Made by a program: the position numbers and the translations under genes. Of a stretch of DNA of 64,000 bases, positions 1 to 7,246 are shown one piece after another. Each line of letters opens with the position of its first letter. Within the stretch, counting starts at the first letter, position 1. The DNA is from Megasphaera stantonii (lineage in GTDB: Bacteria; Bacillota; Negativicutes; Veillonellales; Megasphaeraceae). Location of the stretch: positions 2,588,761 through 2,652,760 of the forward strand of contig NZ_CP029462.1 of NCBI RefSeq assembly GCF_003367905.1, written 5' to 3'. Below the pieces are notes generated by a model. It had not been told where the DNA came from. It saw only the letters and a program-made list of their open reading frames with translations, and did no database searches.

Positions 1-119
1 ACCCAGGTGAGGATCGTCAGGTAGATATAATGCCGCCGGCTGAGGCGGCCGTGAAAGGTAAATAACTTCGTTTTTAAGGATTGCTCTTCCCAGGGCATAT
101 ATTCGGGTGTTGTCGACAT
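1..119 (-). CDS. DUF805-type membrane protein, N-terminal fragment (runs off the window)
   Basis: The reverse strand reads from an ATG at 119-117 through to the window edge without a stop, giving about 39 residues. An AGGAG ribosome-binding site lies 9 bases before the start. The visible part contains LFTFHGRLSRRHYIYL, which fits the start of DUF805 inner-membrane proteins (a GR-[IL]-SRR-x-[YF] motif just before the first membrane helix). Function of this family is not established. The 3' part is outside the window, so completeness cannot be judged. Confidence 0.6.
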   Translation of the reverse strand, partial: MSTTPEYMPWEEQSLKTKLFTFHGRLSRRHYIYLTILTW

Positions 120-541
120 AGTATCAAGCTCCTATTCCAATCATTCTTTATAACGCTATAGTATATATTACCACATCAGGCCTCATATGAAAATCGAGAG
201 GATGCGGAAACATTTTACTTCTTCATATTCCCGCCGTTGTGACAGGGATGAAACGGTTTTGTTACAGTTCTGTTTCCGAGCGGGACCGTCTCTGTTACAA
301 GTGTATAATATGTAATAAATAATTCATATATATACTTGCGGAGAAATTTTGATAACAGTTATAAAAGAGTGTATAACAGTATATAAATGGGATAAAGATT
401 GTAAATTTTTTCTTGTAACAGAATTGGGATAATGCATATTTATGAGATGTTAAAAACGTGACAAGTGCGCCGGATACTGCTATACTGTAGTCAATCCCAA
501 AGGGGAGAAACGAAAAGACAAGGACAGGAAGGATGATTTAT
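120..541. promoter_or_regulatory. divergent intergenic region with repeated TGTAACA/TGTTACA motifs
   Basis: This gene-free stretch separates the DUF805 gene (leftward) from the outer-membrane protein gene (rightward). It carries TGTTACA at 260-266 and 293-299 and TTGTAACA at 413-420. The same word recurs upstream of other exported-protein genes in the window. A sigma-70-like promoter with GTGACA (458-463), a 17-base spacer and TATACT (481-486) precedes the barrel gene. The centre is AT-rich. No RNA gene or ORF with a convincing start is seen. Confidence 0.55.
458..486 (+). promoter_or_regulatory. sigma-70-type promoter of the barrel gene
   Basis: GTGACA (458-463), 17-base spacer, TATACT (481-486), with the gene start 55 bases downstream. 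Five of six -35 bases and five of six -10 bases match consensus. Confidence 0.6.
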
Positions 542-1168
542 ATGAAGAAAAAATTATTTGCAGTGCTCTCAGCGTTGACAGTTTGTGTATCCGGCGCTGC
601 GTTTGCAGCTCCGCAGACCACCTTCCAGGAAGGAGCTGTACAGGTAGATGTAGGCGCATGGAATCCGAAATCTGATATTGGCGATTTCAGTTCCGACTCG
701 AACTGGAACTTCCAGGGCGGCATTACGTACGGCTTGACTGACGACGTGGCCATCCAGTACCAGTACGCAGGGTTAAAGACCGATGTCAACGGATATGACG
801 CTACGACAGGCAATCAGCAGGAAGTCAACCTCTTGTATTCCCTCAACGACAACGTAGCGGCTTATGCCGGCTACAACCGCATTGAAAACGAATGGGATCA
901 TCACGGCAGCACGACGAATAATGTCCTGCAAGTCGGCCTTATCGGCAAAGCGCCGCTGGCGGACAACCTCGACCTCTATGGCAAGGTCGGCGTAGGCACG
1001 AAGAACACGACGACATGGGAAGCGGGCCTTTCCTACGGCGTCACGCCGGACCTGGACATCAACGCCGGCTACCGTTACGTCGATACGGAAGGACGGCATG
1101 GCAACGACCCCAGCGTCACCTATAAGGGCTTTGTTACGGGTATTTCCTACCGTTTCGGCGGCTTCTAG
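542..1168 (+). CDS. outer-membrane beta-barrel protein (opacity/OmpX-like)
   Basis: A 208-residue exported protein. Residues 1-22 form a signal peptide (MKKK, hydrophobic core, AFA cleavage). The remainder alternates polar and aromatic residues in short strands such as NWNFQGGITYGL, DVAIQYQYAGL and WEAGLSYGV, and ends in a final strand closing with Phe (YRFGGF), the classical signal for outer-membrane insertion. It looks like a small barrel of about 8 strands. ATG 542 is preferred over ATG 533 because the AGGAAGG ribosome-binding site (526-532) sits 9 bases before it and abuts the other. Role unknown; porin, adhesin or structural barrel are all possible. It has its own promoter and terminator, so it is monocistronic. 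Confidence 0.8.
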   Translation: MKKKLFAVLSALTVCVSGAAFAAPQTTFQEGAVQVDVGAWNPKSDIGDFSSDSNWNFQGGITYGLTDDVAIQYQYAGLKTDVNGYDATTGNQQEVNLLYSLNDNVAAYAGYNRIENEWDHHGSTTNNVLQVGLIGKAPLADNLDLYGKVGVGTKNTTTWEAGLSYGVTPDLDINAGYRYVDTEGRHGNDPSVTYKGFVTGISYRFGGF

Positions 1169-1200
1169 TAGGATGTGTTTCTATACGGTAACATAATAAG

Positions 1201-1234
1201 AACCTGCTCCCGCATATGCGAGGGCAGGTTTTTT
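1201..1234. terminator. bidirectional intrinsic terminator
   Basis: AACCTGC / GCAGGTT arms with an inner CGCAT/GCG stem and a T run after it. It lies between the convergent barrel gene and the small exported protein gene at 1235-1681. Confidence 0.8.
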
Positions 1235-1681
1235 CTATGGTTTGGGGCCGAGATTGACGAGGCGGTATCTCGTAATGTCCTTTTCCAGGCGGACGTAGGT
1301 GTATTTATTTAAAATCCAGTCGTCTTCCCACGGTTCGCCGTTGTCCGATTTCCAGTAATCGTCCTTCGTTTGGACGGAATAGGTGACGCGGAACCGCTTT
1401 TCTTCCGGGTCTTCGGGATTTTCTTCGGGAATGACGAAGATGTTTTTATAATCGAAAATCTTCCCTTCTACGAGGAGCCGCTTGCTTTTGTGAAAGGCCA
1501 ATTCCTGCTCGACGATACGGTAGACGATAGTAGAGTCGTTAAGGCCGCCGGCTTCGATCAGATTCAGCGTATCAGGGTACAGCTGGCGGGGCGGTGTCGT
1601 TTCATAATGCACGACGCCGCAGATACAGACGATAACCAGTATGACAATGCTTTTGCAGGTAATGGTAAAGGGGAGTTTCAT
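1235..1681 (-). CDS. small exported or membrane-anchored protein, paralogue of the next gene upstream
   Basis: 148 residues from ATG 1681, chosen because AAGGAG lies 7 bases upstream; a longer reading to 1798 has no such site and overlaps the preceding gene. An N-terminal hydrophobic segment (about residues 8-25) suggests a signal anchor or signal peptide. The body shares with its neighbour the pattern YPDTL..., D-x-x-I-V-x-R-I-x-E-Q-x-L, and F-x-Y-x-x-I-x-x-I-P, and both end in a WI-[LR]-NK-x-x-Y-x-R-L-x-K-D segment. The two genes are therefore a tandem duplication. I do not recognise the family. It may be a small secreted domain with a beta-rich C-terminal half. Confidence 0.65.
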   Translation of the reverse strand: MKLPFTITCKSIVILVIVCICGVVHYETTPPRQLYPDTLNLIEAGGLNDSTIVYRIVEQELAFHKSKRLLVEGKIFDYKNIFVIPEENPEDPEEKRFRVTYSVQTKDDYWKSDNGEPWEDDWILNKYTYVRLEKDITRYRLVNLGPKP

Positions 1682-1713
1682 GAGCTTCTCCTTTATAATT
1701 ATGATAGGTAAGA

Positions 1714-2148
1714 TTACAGCCCCGTTCCGACAGCGGCGAGGCGGTACGTGCTGCCGTCTTTGACCAGTCGATATATCATCGATTTGTTGCGAATCCAATG
1801 GTCTTCACCGATACGGCCGTTCCCGGCAGTCCAGGCAGGGGATTGCCAATAGTTTTTAACGGAGTAGACGACGCTGTATAAGGGCTCCTTGGGCTTTGTC
1901 GCGTCTGTCGTGGGGATAATGCGGACGATTTCGTAAGCGAATATACGGTCGGGATACAGCAGGCCCATGCGTGTATAATACGTCAGTTGCTGCTCCATGA
2001 TGCGGCGGACGATGTCTTCGTCAGATACGGAAGCATCGGCCACGACGAGCGTATCCGGATACGGATAGGGGATAGGCGTCAGCAGCACGTAAAAAAGAAG
2101 TATTCCTATGCCCAGGCGCAGTATGCCATTTCCTGTTTTCCAGATCAT
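1714..2148 (-). CDS. small exported or membrane-anchored protein, paralogue of the downstream gene
   Basis: 144 residues with an N-terminal hydrophobic segment (about residues 9-25). It shares clear colinear similarity with the product of 1235-1681: YPDTL near residue 30, an IVRRIMEQQLTYY helix, an AYEIVRIIP strand and a C-terminal WIRNKSMIYRLVKDG segment. The genes are 32 bases apart and probably cotranscribed leftward from the region shared with trmK. No family is recognised; the pair looks lineage-specific. Confidence 0.65.
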   Translation of the reverse strand: MIWKTGNGILRLGIGILLFYVLLTPIPYPYPDTLVVADASVSDEDIVRRIMEQQLTYYTRMGLLYPDRIFAYEIVRIIPTTDATKPKEPLYSVVYSVKNYWQSPAWTAGNGRIGEDHWIRNKSMIYRLVKDGSTYRLAAVGTGL

Positions 2149-2207
2149 GATCAGCTCATCTTCTTTATCATAAGGCGTACGAGAAGGAACCTATTGCTAT
2201 TCTGTGC

Positions 2208-2225
2208 TATAATTTATGCTATAAT
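2208..2225 (+). promoter_or_regulatory. two overlapping extended -10 boxes before trmK
   Basis: TGCTATAAT occurs twice in a row (2205-2213 and 2217-2225), each an extended -10 element. -35 matches are weak, as is usual for extended -10 promoters. Confidence 0.45.
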
Positions 2226-2275
2226 AAATACAGTATATTGTAAAGACTTAAATGGATACTAAAGGATGTGTTGCT

Positions 2276-2974
2276 ATGAAACTGAGCGGACGGCTTGCCG
2301 CCGCGGCGTCTTTAATTCCTAATCATAAGGTCATTGCCGATATCGGCACCGATCATGGATATATTCCCGTCTACATGTGCCAGGAAGGGCGTTGTCCCAA
2401 GGCCATTGCTGCCGACATCGTGCCGGGGCCGCTGCAGGCTGCAGTCACCCATGTCCGGCAGTCGGGGTTAGCCGACCGCATCGACTGCCGCTTAGGCGAC
2501 GGACTGACGTGCATCCAGCCCGGCGAAGCGGACGGGGCGGTCATCTGCGGCATGGGCGGCCCGCTGATCGTCAGCATACTGCAGGCCTCGCCCGGCGTAT
2601 GGCAGGAGATGGAATTTCTCGTCCTGCAGCCGCAAAGCGACAGCGGCGCTGTCCGGAAGTATTTATATGAATCGGGCTGGCATATAGAAGACGAAGAGAT
2701 GCTCGTTGAAGACGGGCGGCTGTACGAGATGATGCGGGCCGTGCCGGGCAGGGAAGCAGTACCCGAACCCTGGCTCTGTGAGATAGGCCCGGTCAACTGG
2801 CAGCAGAAGCATCCCCTGCTGGTACGCAAAATAGAATCGCTCGTCGACAAAAAAGAACACATCCGCGCCGGATGGACGAAGAGCCGCAGCGATATGTCGG
2901 CGCAGATTCAGGCGCTGGATGAGGAAATCAGGCATTGGAGGGATATTATATGGCAGTTACAGTCGGAGAGGTAG
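2276..2974 (+). CDS. trmK: tRNA (adenine(22)-N1)-methyltransferase TrmK
   Basis: 232 residues. A SAM-binding Rossmann motif is near the N-terminus (VIADIGTDHGYIPVYM), followed by GDGL, and a GMGG-PLIVSIL segment typical of the TrmK/YqfN family (COG2384). These enzymes methylate N1 of A22 in tRNA. The C-terminal part is a coiled-coil-like helical tail. The start is ATG 2276, 9 bases after AAAGGA; an upstream in-frame ATG (2252) lacks a site. It overlaps the next gene by 25 bases, and trmK followed by a Nif3-like gene is a conserved Firmicute arrangement. Confidence 0.9.
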   Translation: MKLSGRLAAAASLIPNHKVIADIGTDHGYIPVYMCQEGRCPKAIAADIVPGPLQAAVTHVRQSGLADRIDCRLGDGLTCIQPGEADGAVICGMGGPLIVSILQASPGVWQEMEFLVLQPQSDSGAVRKYLYESGWHIEDEEMLVEDGRLYEMMRAVPGREAVPEPWLCEIGPVNWQQKHPLLVRKIESLVDKKEHIRAGWTKSRSDMSAQIQALDEEIRHWRDIIWQLQSER

Positions 2975-4071
2975 TAAAAGTATTGGCAGAATGGGCTCCG
3001 GTCTCGCTGAAGGAGTCCTGGGATAATCCGGGGCTGCTCGTAGGCAGTCCCAACGAACCGGTGCAGAAGATCATGGTCACGCTGGACGTCATGAGGGACA
3101 GCGTCGACTATGCCGTAGCGCACGGCGTCAATCTCATCGTCAGCCACCATCCCATTATTTTCAGCGGCCTCAAGGCCCTGCGCAGCGATACGTACGACGG
3201 AGACATGTATCAGAAGCTGCTGGCCCATCATATTTCCGTGTACAGCGCGCACACTAACCTGGACAGCGCCGACGGCGGCGTAAACGACGTGCTGGCCCGC
3301 AGGCTGGGACTACGGGAGGTCACGGGCCTCGTGCCGGGAGTGAAGGAACCCTTGTACAAGGTTGCCGTCTATGTACCCGAAAGCCACAGCGAAGCCGTCC
3401 GGCAGGCCATGGCGGCAGCCGGCGCAGGATATACGGGAAATTACAGCGACTGCTCCTTTACGGTGAAGGGCGACGGGCGGTTTAAGCCCCGCGCCGGCGC
3501 CAACCCCTTTATCGGCTCCATCGGCACGGTGGAAACGGTACGGGAAGAACGGATCGAGACGATCGTACCACAGCCGAAGCTGCCGGCCCTTTTGGCGGCG
3601 GTCTTGCAAGTCCATCCCTATGAGGAACCGGCGTACGACGTATATCCCCTGGCCAATGAAGGCCATCAATATGCTATGGGACGAGTCGGGCTCTGGCCGA
3701 CGCCGGAACCGGCGGGCATCGTCCTGCAGAAGATAAAGCGTGCGCTGAAGCGCGACGTCCTGCCCTTTGCTGGTGACGCCGATACGATGGTTACCAAGGT
3801 GGCCCTCCTCGGCGGCGCTGGAGCCGGATTCATGAAGCTGGCCAAGGAAGCGGGGGCGCAGCTTTATCTGACCGGCGATATCCGCTACCACGACGCTCAG
3901 GAAGCGGTGAAGTTAGGCATCGTCGCTGCCGACGGCGGCCATTTCGGCACGGAATACCCCATTGTCAGCGATTTGCAGGAACGGCTGCGGGCGGCCGGAC
4001 GGGAAAGAAAATGGGCTATTGAATGTATCAGCGACCCGACGAGCCGCGATATGTTCCACTATATAAAGTAA
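2950..4071 (+). CDS. Nif3-like dinuclear metal centre protein (YqfO type)
   Basis: 373 residues, the long YqfO-like form of the Nif3 family. N-terminal metal-binding motifs are visible (SHHPIIFSG near residue 64; SAHTNLDSADGGVNDVLARRLGL). A middle PII-like insert (about residues 125-230, YKVAVYVPESHSEAVRQAM) is followed by the C-terminal Nif3 half ending with DGGHFGTEYP. The biochemical role is unsettled; a metal-dependent hydrolase or cyclohydrolase-like activity is usually proposed. The start is ATG 2950, 6 bases after GGAGGGA inside the end of trmK, so translation is coupled. Confidence 0.9.
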   Translation: MAVTVGEVVKVLAEWAPVSLKESWDNPGLLVGSPNEPVQKIMVTLDVMRDSVDYAVAHGVNLIVSHHPIIFSGLKALRSDTYDGDMYQKLLAHHISVYSAHTNLDSADGGVNDVLARRLGLREVTGLVPGVKEPLYKVAVYVPESHSEAVRQAMAAAGAGYTGNYSDCSFTVKGDGRFKPRAGANPFIGSIGTVETVREERIETIVPQPKLPALLAAVLQVHPYEEPAYDVYPLANEGHQYAMGRVGLWPTPEPAGIVLQKIKRALKRDVLPFAGDADTMVTKVALLGGAGAGFMKLAKEAGAQLYLTGDIRYHDAQEAVKLGIVAADGGHFGTEYPIVSDLQERLRAAGRERKWAIECISDPTSRDMFHYIK

Positions 4072-4086
4072 ACGAGGCGATAGGAC

Positions 4087-4734
4087 ATGACAAAAGAAGA
4101 ACATATACGACAACTGATGAGCGACCCTATCTACGCGATTATGGGGAACGCCGAGTTATCCCTGGGACGGAGCAATATCGACGCGGCGCGGCAGCTCATA
4201 GAGGCCGGCGTTACGATCATCCAGTACCGGGAAAAGCATAAGACATGGCGGGAAAAATACGCTGAAGCGACGGCCATTGCCAAATTATGCCATGACCATA
4301 AGGTGACGTTCATCATGAACGACTCCGTCGATCTGGCGATTGCCTGCGGCGCCGACGGCATTCACGTCGGCCAGGACGACGCGCCGGCGACGGTCGTGCG
4401 CCGGCTGGCTGGCCCCGACGTAGTGATCGGCGTGTCGACGAATACGATTGACGAAATGAAGCAGGCCCTGGCCGACGGGGCCGACTATGTCGGCTTTGGC
4501 CCCATGTTCCCGACGGCGTCGAAAAAGGACGCCCACGAAGTCGTGTCGGACGAAGCGAAGCACTTTGCCCTGCATTTCTCCCTGCCTGTCGTGACCATCG
4601 GCGGCATCAGCCTGGAAAATATCGGCTCATTATATAAGGAAGGCTTCCGTTCCTTTGCCATGATATCGGCCATTGTCGGAAAAGAAGACATGACGGCGGC
4701 CGTGCAGGAGCTGCGTAATGCTTTGAAGGCGTAA
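4087..4734 (+). CDS. thiE: thiamine-phosphate synthase (ThiE family)
   Basis: 215 residues forming one TIM-barrel. Diagnostic stretches are the early strand with QYREK (pyrophosphate binding), FIMNDSVDLA-x-x-x-GADGIHVGQDD (Mg and diphosphate binding), GVST, YVGFGPMFPTASK, and VTIGGIS. ThiE couples HMP-diphosphate to thiazole phosphate to give thiamine monophosphate. No thi gene neighbours and no TPP riboswitch are visible, so it appears cotranscribed with trmK-nif3 rather than in a thi operon. The N-terminal 14 residues are an extension; a TenI-like regulator is a less likely alternative because the catalytic motifs are intact. Confidence 0.85.
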   Translation: MTKEEHIRQLMSDPIYAIMGNAELSLGRSNIDAARQLIEAGVTIIQYREKHKTWREKYAEATAIAKLCHDHKVTFIMNDSVDLAIACGADGIHVGQDDAPATVVRRLAGPDVVIGVSTNTIDEMKQALADGADYVGFGPMFPTASKKDAHEVVSDEAKHFALHFSLPVVTIGGISLENIGSLYKEGFRSFAMISAIVGKEDMTAAVQELRNALKA

Positions 4735-4741
4735 TTGCATA

Positions 4742-4770
4742 TTGACTTCTGCGCTGAATTAATGTAAGAT
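4742..4770 (+). promoter_or_regulatory. promoter of RNase P RNA
   Basis: TTGACT (4742-4747), 17-base spacer, TAAGAT (4765-4770). The expected start falls at about 4777, where the RNA's P1 helix begins. Confidence 0.7.
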
Positions 4771-4776
4771 TTCTAG

Positions 4777-5128
4777 ATGACGAGTATGAAAGACAATCGC
4801 TAGTGCTTGCATTAGAGGAAAGTCCGAGCTCCGCAGGGCAAGATGCCGGATAACGTCCGGCGAAGGTGACTTTAGGGATAGTGCCACAGAAATGTGTACC
4901 GCCGCGCAAGCGGTAAGGGTGGAACGGTGCGGTAAGAGCGCACCAGCAGTAAGGTAACTTACTGGCTAGGTAAACCCCATCTGGAGCAAGACCGAATAGG
5001 GGAGGGATGAAGCGGCCCGCTGATCTTCCGGGTTGTGTCGCTTGAACATGCCAGCAATGGTATGTCTAGATAGATGATTGTCGCTGCCATCGGCAGAACA
5101 AAACTCGGCTTACTGATTACTCGTCTCA
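4777..5128 (+). ncRNA. rnpB: RNase P RNA (bacterial class A)
   Basis: The RNA subunit that cleaves 5' leaders from pre-tRNAs. Conserved blocks are in order: AGAGGAAAGTCCGAGCTCC (4815 on), the CCACAGAAA core, a GGTGCGGTAAGAGCGCACCAGCAG-type P10-P12 region (4926 on), GGTAAACCCCATCTGGAGCA, and near the 3' end GATAGATGATTG followed by ACAGAAC/ACAAAACTCGGCTTA. The terminal P1 helix pairs GACGAGTA (4779-4786) with TACTCGTC (5118-5125). Flanked by its own promoter and terminator. Ends are estimated from P1. Confidence 0.95.
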
Positions 5129-5140
5129 TGGTCTATAGGA

Positions 5141-5170
5141 GGCTCTCTGTTGCGGCAGAGAGCCTTTTTT
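5141..5170 (+). terminator. intrinsic terminator of RNase P RNA
   Basis: GGCTCTCTG, a 6-base loop, CAGAGAGCC, then seven T's. Confidence 0.9.
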
Positions 5171-5173
5171 TGC

Positions 5174-5202
5174 TTTACAATTTTATGACGACATGATATT
5201 AT
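5174..5202 (+). promoter_or_regulatory. promoter of lysC
   Basis: TTTACA (5174-5179), 17-base spacer, TATTAT (5197-5202) with an upstream TG (extended -10). The leader to the TTG start is only about 60 bases, too short for a lysine riboswitch. Confidence 0.65.
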
Positions 5203-5267
5203 TCAATTATATGGTCAAAAAATTATACTCCATGACGCATACATTTTAATAAAGCGAGGGATTTGAG

Positions 5268-6491
5268 TTGGCTTTAATCGTAAAGAAGTTTGGCGGCAGT
5301 TCTGTTGCGACGCCGGACAAAATGCGCGCTATTGTACAGCGTGTCTTGAAGGGCAAACAAGAGGGGGACAAAATCGTCATCGTCGTGTCGGCTATGGGGG
5401 ATACGACAGACGAATTGGTTTCGTTGGCAAAACAGATAACGTCAAAAGCATATGGACGTGAAATGGATATGCTCCTTTCGACGGGCGAACAGGTATCGAT
5501 TGCCTTGATGGCTATGGCGTTCCAGGAAGCCGGCCAGAAGGCGATTTCCTTTACGGGCGCCCAGGCAGGCATCAAGACGAGCGACGCCTTTAATAAGGGC
5601 CGTATTTTGGATTTAGAACCGAACCGCATTATGGAAGCGCTGGACGAAGGCAACGTCGTTGTCGTCGCAGGATTCCAGGGCATTACGGGCCACGGCGATA
5701 TTACGACCTTGGGCCGCGGCGGCTCGGATACGACGGCTGTCGCCATTGCCGGTGCGATCAACGCCGACGTGTGCGAAATTTATACGGACGTAGACGGCGT
5801 ATATACGTCGGACCCCCGCGTCGTTCCCAACGCGCAGAAAATGAAGGAAATCACGTATGGCGAAATGCTGGAAATGGCAAAGCTCGGCGCCGGCGTCATG
5901 CAGCCCCGGGCCGTTGAAATGGGAAGCCGCTTCAGCGTTCCCATCCACGTACGCTCTACGTTTTCGGAAGATGAAGGCACTATGATTCAGGAGGTTTGCT
6001 CAATGGAAATTAAACAGTATTTGATTCGCGGCGTCGCTTCGGATAAAAATGTAGCTAAGATTACGGTATTAGGCATCCCCAATCAGCCGGGACATGCCTA
6101 TAAGATTTTCTCGATGCTGGCCGACAGCCATGTCGACGTCGATATGATCGTGCAGAGCGTCCGCGTCGCTAAGGAAGGCGTTACGGATATTACCTTTACG
6201 ATTGCCCGCACGGAATTGCCGGCTGCGAAGGATATTCTGAACCGCCTGCGCGAAGAAATGCCGGTCGAAGATATCCTCGTCGACGACAAGATGGCCAAGG
6301 TTTCCATCGTCGGCGCCGGTATGGCCGGCCATCCGGGAATTGCCGCCGGCATGTTCGGCGTATTGGGGGACAACCATATCAACATCGAAATCATTTCCAC
6401 GTCTGAAATCAGCATTACCTGCCTGATTGGCGAAGAAAGCGTCGATACGGCCGTCAAGGCGATCCACGCCCATTTCTTTGACGAACACTGA
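5268..6491 (+). CDS. lysC: aspartate kinase (lysine/threonine pathway)
   Basis: 407 residues. Phosphorylates aspartate, the first step to lysine, threonine, methionine and diaminopimelate. The N-terminal kinase domain starts with KKFGGSSVA and contains GFQGITGHGDITTLGRGGSDTTAVAIA and the YTDVDGVYTSDPR segment. Two C-terminal ACT domains (about 265-400) provide feedback control. The start is TTG 5268, 7 bases after GCGAGGG. Inside the gene, AGGAGG (5989-5994) precedes an in-frame ATG at 6003 (codon 246), so a separate 162-residue beta subunit is likely, as known for Bacillus aspartokinase II. The downstream small gene follows after 8 bases. Confidence 0.93.
   Translation: MALIVKKFGGSSVATPDKMRAIVQRVLKGKQEGDKIVIVVSAMGDTTDELVSLAKQITSKAYGREMDMLLSTGEQVSIALMAMAFQEAGQKAISFTGAQAGIKTSDAFNKGRILDLEPNRIMEALDEGNVVVVAGFQGITGHGDITTLGRGGSDTTAVAIAGAINADVCEIYTDVDGVYTSDPRVVPNAQKMKEITYGEMLEMAKLGAGVMQPRAVEMGSRFSVPIHVRSTFSEDEGTMIQEVCSMEIKQYLIRGVASDKNVAKITVLGIPNQPGHAYKIFSMLADSHVDVDMIVQSVRVAKEGVTDITFTIARTELPAAKDILNRLREEMPVEDILVDDKMAKVSIVGAGMAGHPGIAAGMFGVLGDNHINIEIISTSEISITCLIGEESVDTAVKAIHAHFFDEH
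6003..6491 (+). CDS. internal translation start: aspartokinase beta subunit (ACT domains)
   Basis: In-frame ATG at 6003 lies 8 bases after a perfect AGGAGG ribosome-binding site inside lysC. The product would be 162 residues (MEIKQYLIRG onward), the two ACT domains only. Family knowledge: some aspartokinases are alpha2beta2, with beta made from such an internal start. Here it is inferred from sequence only. Confidence 0.55.
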   Translation: MEIKQYLIRGVASDKNVAKITVLGIPNQPGHAYKIFSMLADSHVDVDMIVQSVRVAKEGVTDITFTIARTELPAAKDILNRLREEMPVEDILVDDKMAKVSIVGAGMAGHPGIAAGMFGVLGDNHINIEIISTSEISITCLIGEESVDTAVKAIHAHFFDEH

Positions 6492-6499
6492 GGTGGATA

Positions 6500-6799
6500 A
6501 TGTCTGTATTGGATAGTTTTGTAGATGAAATGCTGCAGCCAGAGGTTCCGAAGCGGGTGCTCATCGACCGCATGATACGGGGGCTGATGATCGAGAAGCC
6601 GCCCCAGTTTAAGGTGCCGGCGCCGAAGTATACCTTTGAGTCGAACCTGCACGGCCTGATTTACGATTATCAGAAGCAGCAGGTTACGTTGTCTTATAAG
6701 GTTGCAAGCTCCGTGTATGACGACATGGAAATGTCCTTCGCGTCGTTCCGGGCGCTGCTGGAAGGCCTGGCCGTTTGTATCCGAATGCAGAAATGGTAA
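6500..6799 (+). CDS. small hypothetical protein
   Basis: 99 residues, 8 bases after lysC with GAGGTGG just upstream of the ATG, so it is probably cotranscribed and translated with lysC. No signal peptide, membrane segment or recognised motif. The N-terminal half is helical and amphipathic (DSFVDEMLQPEVPKRVLIDR), followed by a beta-rich middle (KYTFESNLHGLIYDYQKQQV). An intrinsic terminator follows. Family not recognised. Confidence 0.6.
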   Translation: MSVLDSFVDEMLQPEVPKRVLIDRMIRGLMIEKPPQFKVPAPKYTFESNLHGLIYDYQKQQVTLSYKVASSVYDDMEMSFASFRALLEGLAVCIRMQKW

Positions 6800-6806
6800 A
6801 CATACT

Positions 6807-6845
6807 ATGCCGCAGTTCCTGTTGGGGGGATTGCGGCATTTTTTT
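6807..6845 (+). terminator. intrinsic terminator between the lysC unit and acpS
   Basis: ATGCCGCA (6807-6814) and TGCGGCAT (6832-6839) followed by T's. It abuts the GGAGG ribosome-binding site of acpS. Confidence 0.75.
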
Positions 6846-6856
6846 GGAGGTGTATG

Positions 6857-7246
6857 ATGAGGTGCGGAATTGATATCGTGCAGATTAGCCGCATAGAGGA
6901 CATGGCCTGCCGCCACGAACGATCCCTGGGAAAATTTTTTACGGAAGCCGAGCTGGCGTACTGCCGCCGGCGGCAGCAACAGCAGTATGCTTCGCTGGCC
7001 GGCATATTTGCGGCAAAGGAGGCTCTTTTTAAGGCCTTGGGTACAGGGTTCCGGCAGGGAAAATGGACGGACGTGGAAGTCAGCCATACGGAGCTGGGAG
7101 CGCCTGTATTTATTCTGCACGGTTATTATAAAGAGGCGGCTGCGGCGATATGCCCGACGGCGCCGGCATTGTCCGTCAGCCACGACGGGGATTACGCTGT
7201 CGCTCAGGTCGTCATGGAAGGATACATACATAAGGAGGAAGAATGA
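6857..7246 (+). CDS. acpS: holo-[acyl-carrier-protein] synthase
   Basis: 129 residues, typical AcpS size. Transfers 4'-phosphopantetheine from CoA to acyl carrier protein. Motifs: GIDIVQISRIE at the N-terminus (Mg-binding Asp), FFTEAELAYC, and the family signature FAAKEALFKALGTG, plus LSVSHDGDYAVA near the end. ATG 6854 and ATG 6857 are adjacent; 6857 has better spacing from GGAGG (6846-6850). The stop overlaps the start of nnrE/D by 4 bases, an arrangement common in Firmicutes. Confidence 0.92.
   Translation: MRCGIDIVQISRIEDMACRHERSLGKFFTEAELAYCRRRQQQQYASLAGIFAAKEALFKALGTGFRQGKWTDVEVSHTELGAPVFILHGYYKEAAAAICPTAPALSVSHDGDYAVAQVVMEGYIHKEEE

Noticed and set aside
5171..5267. Lysine riboswitch before lysC
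   Set aside because: The leader is only about 60 bases from promoter to start, far shorter than the known lysine riboswitch.
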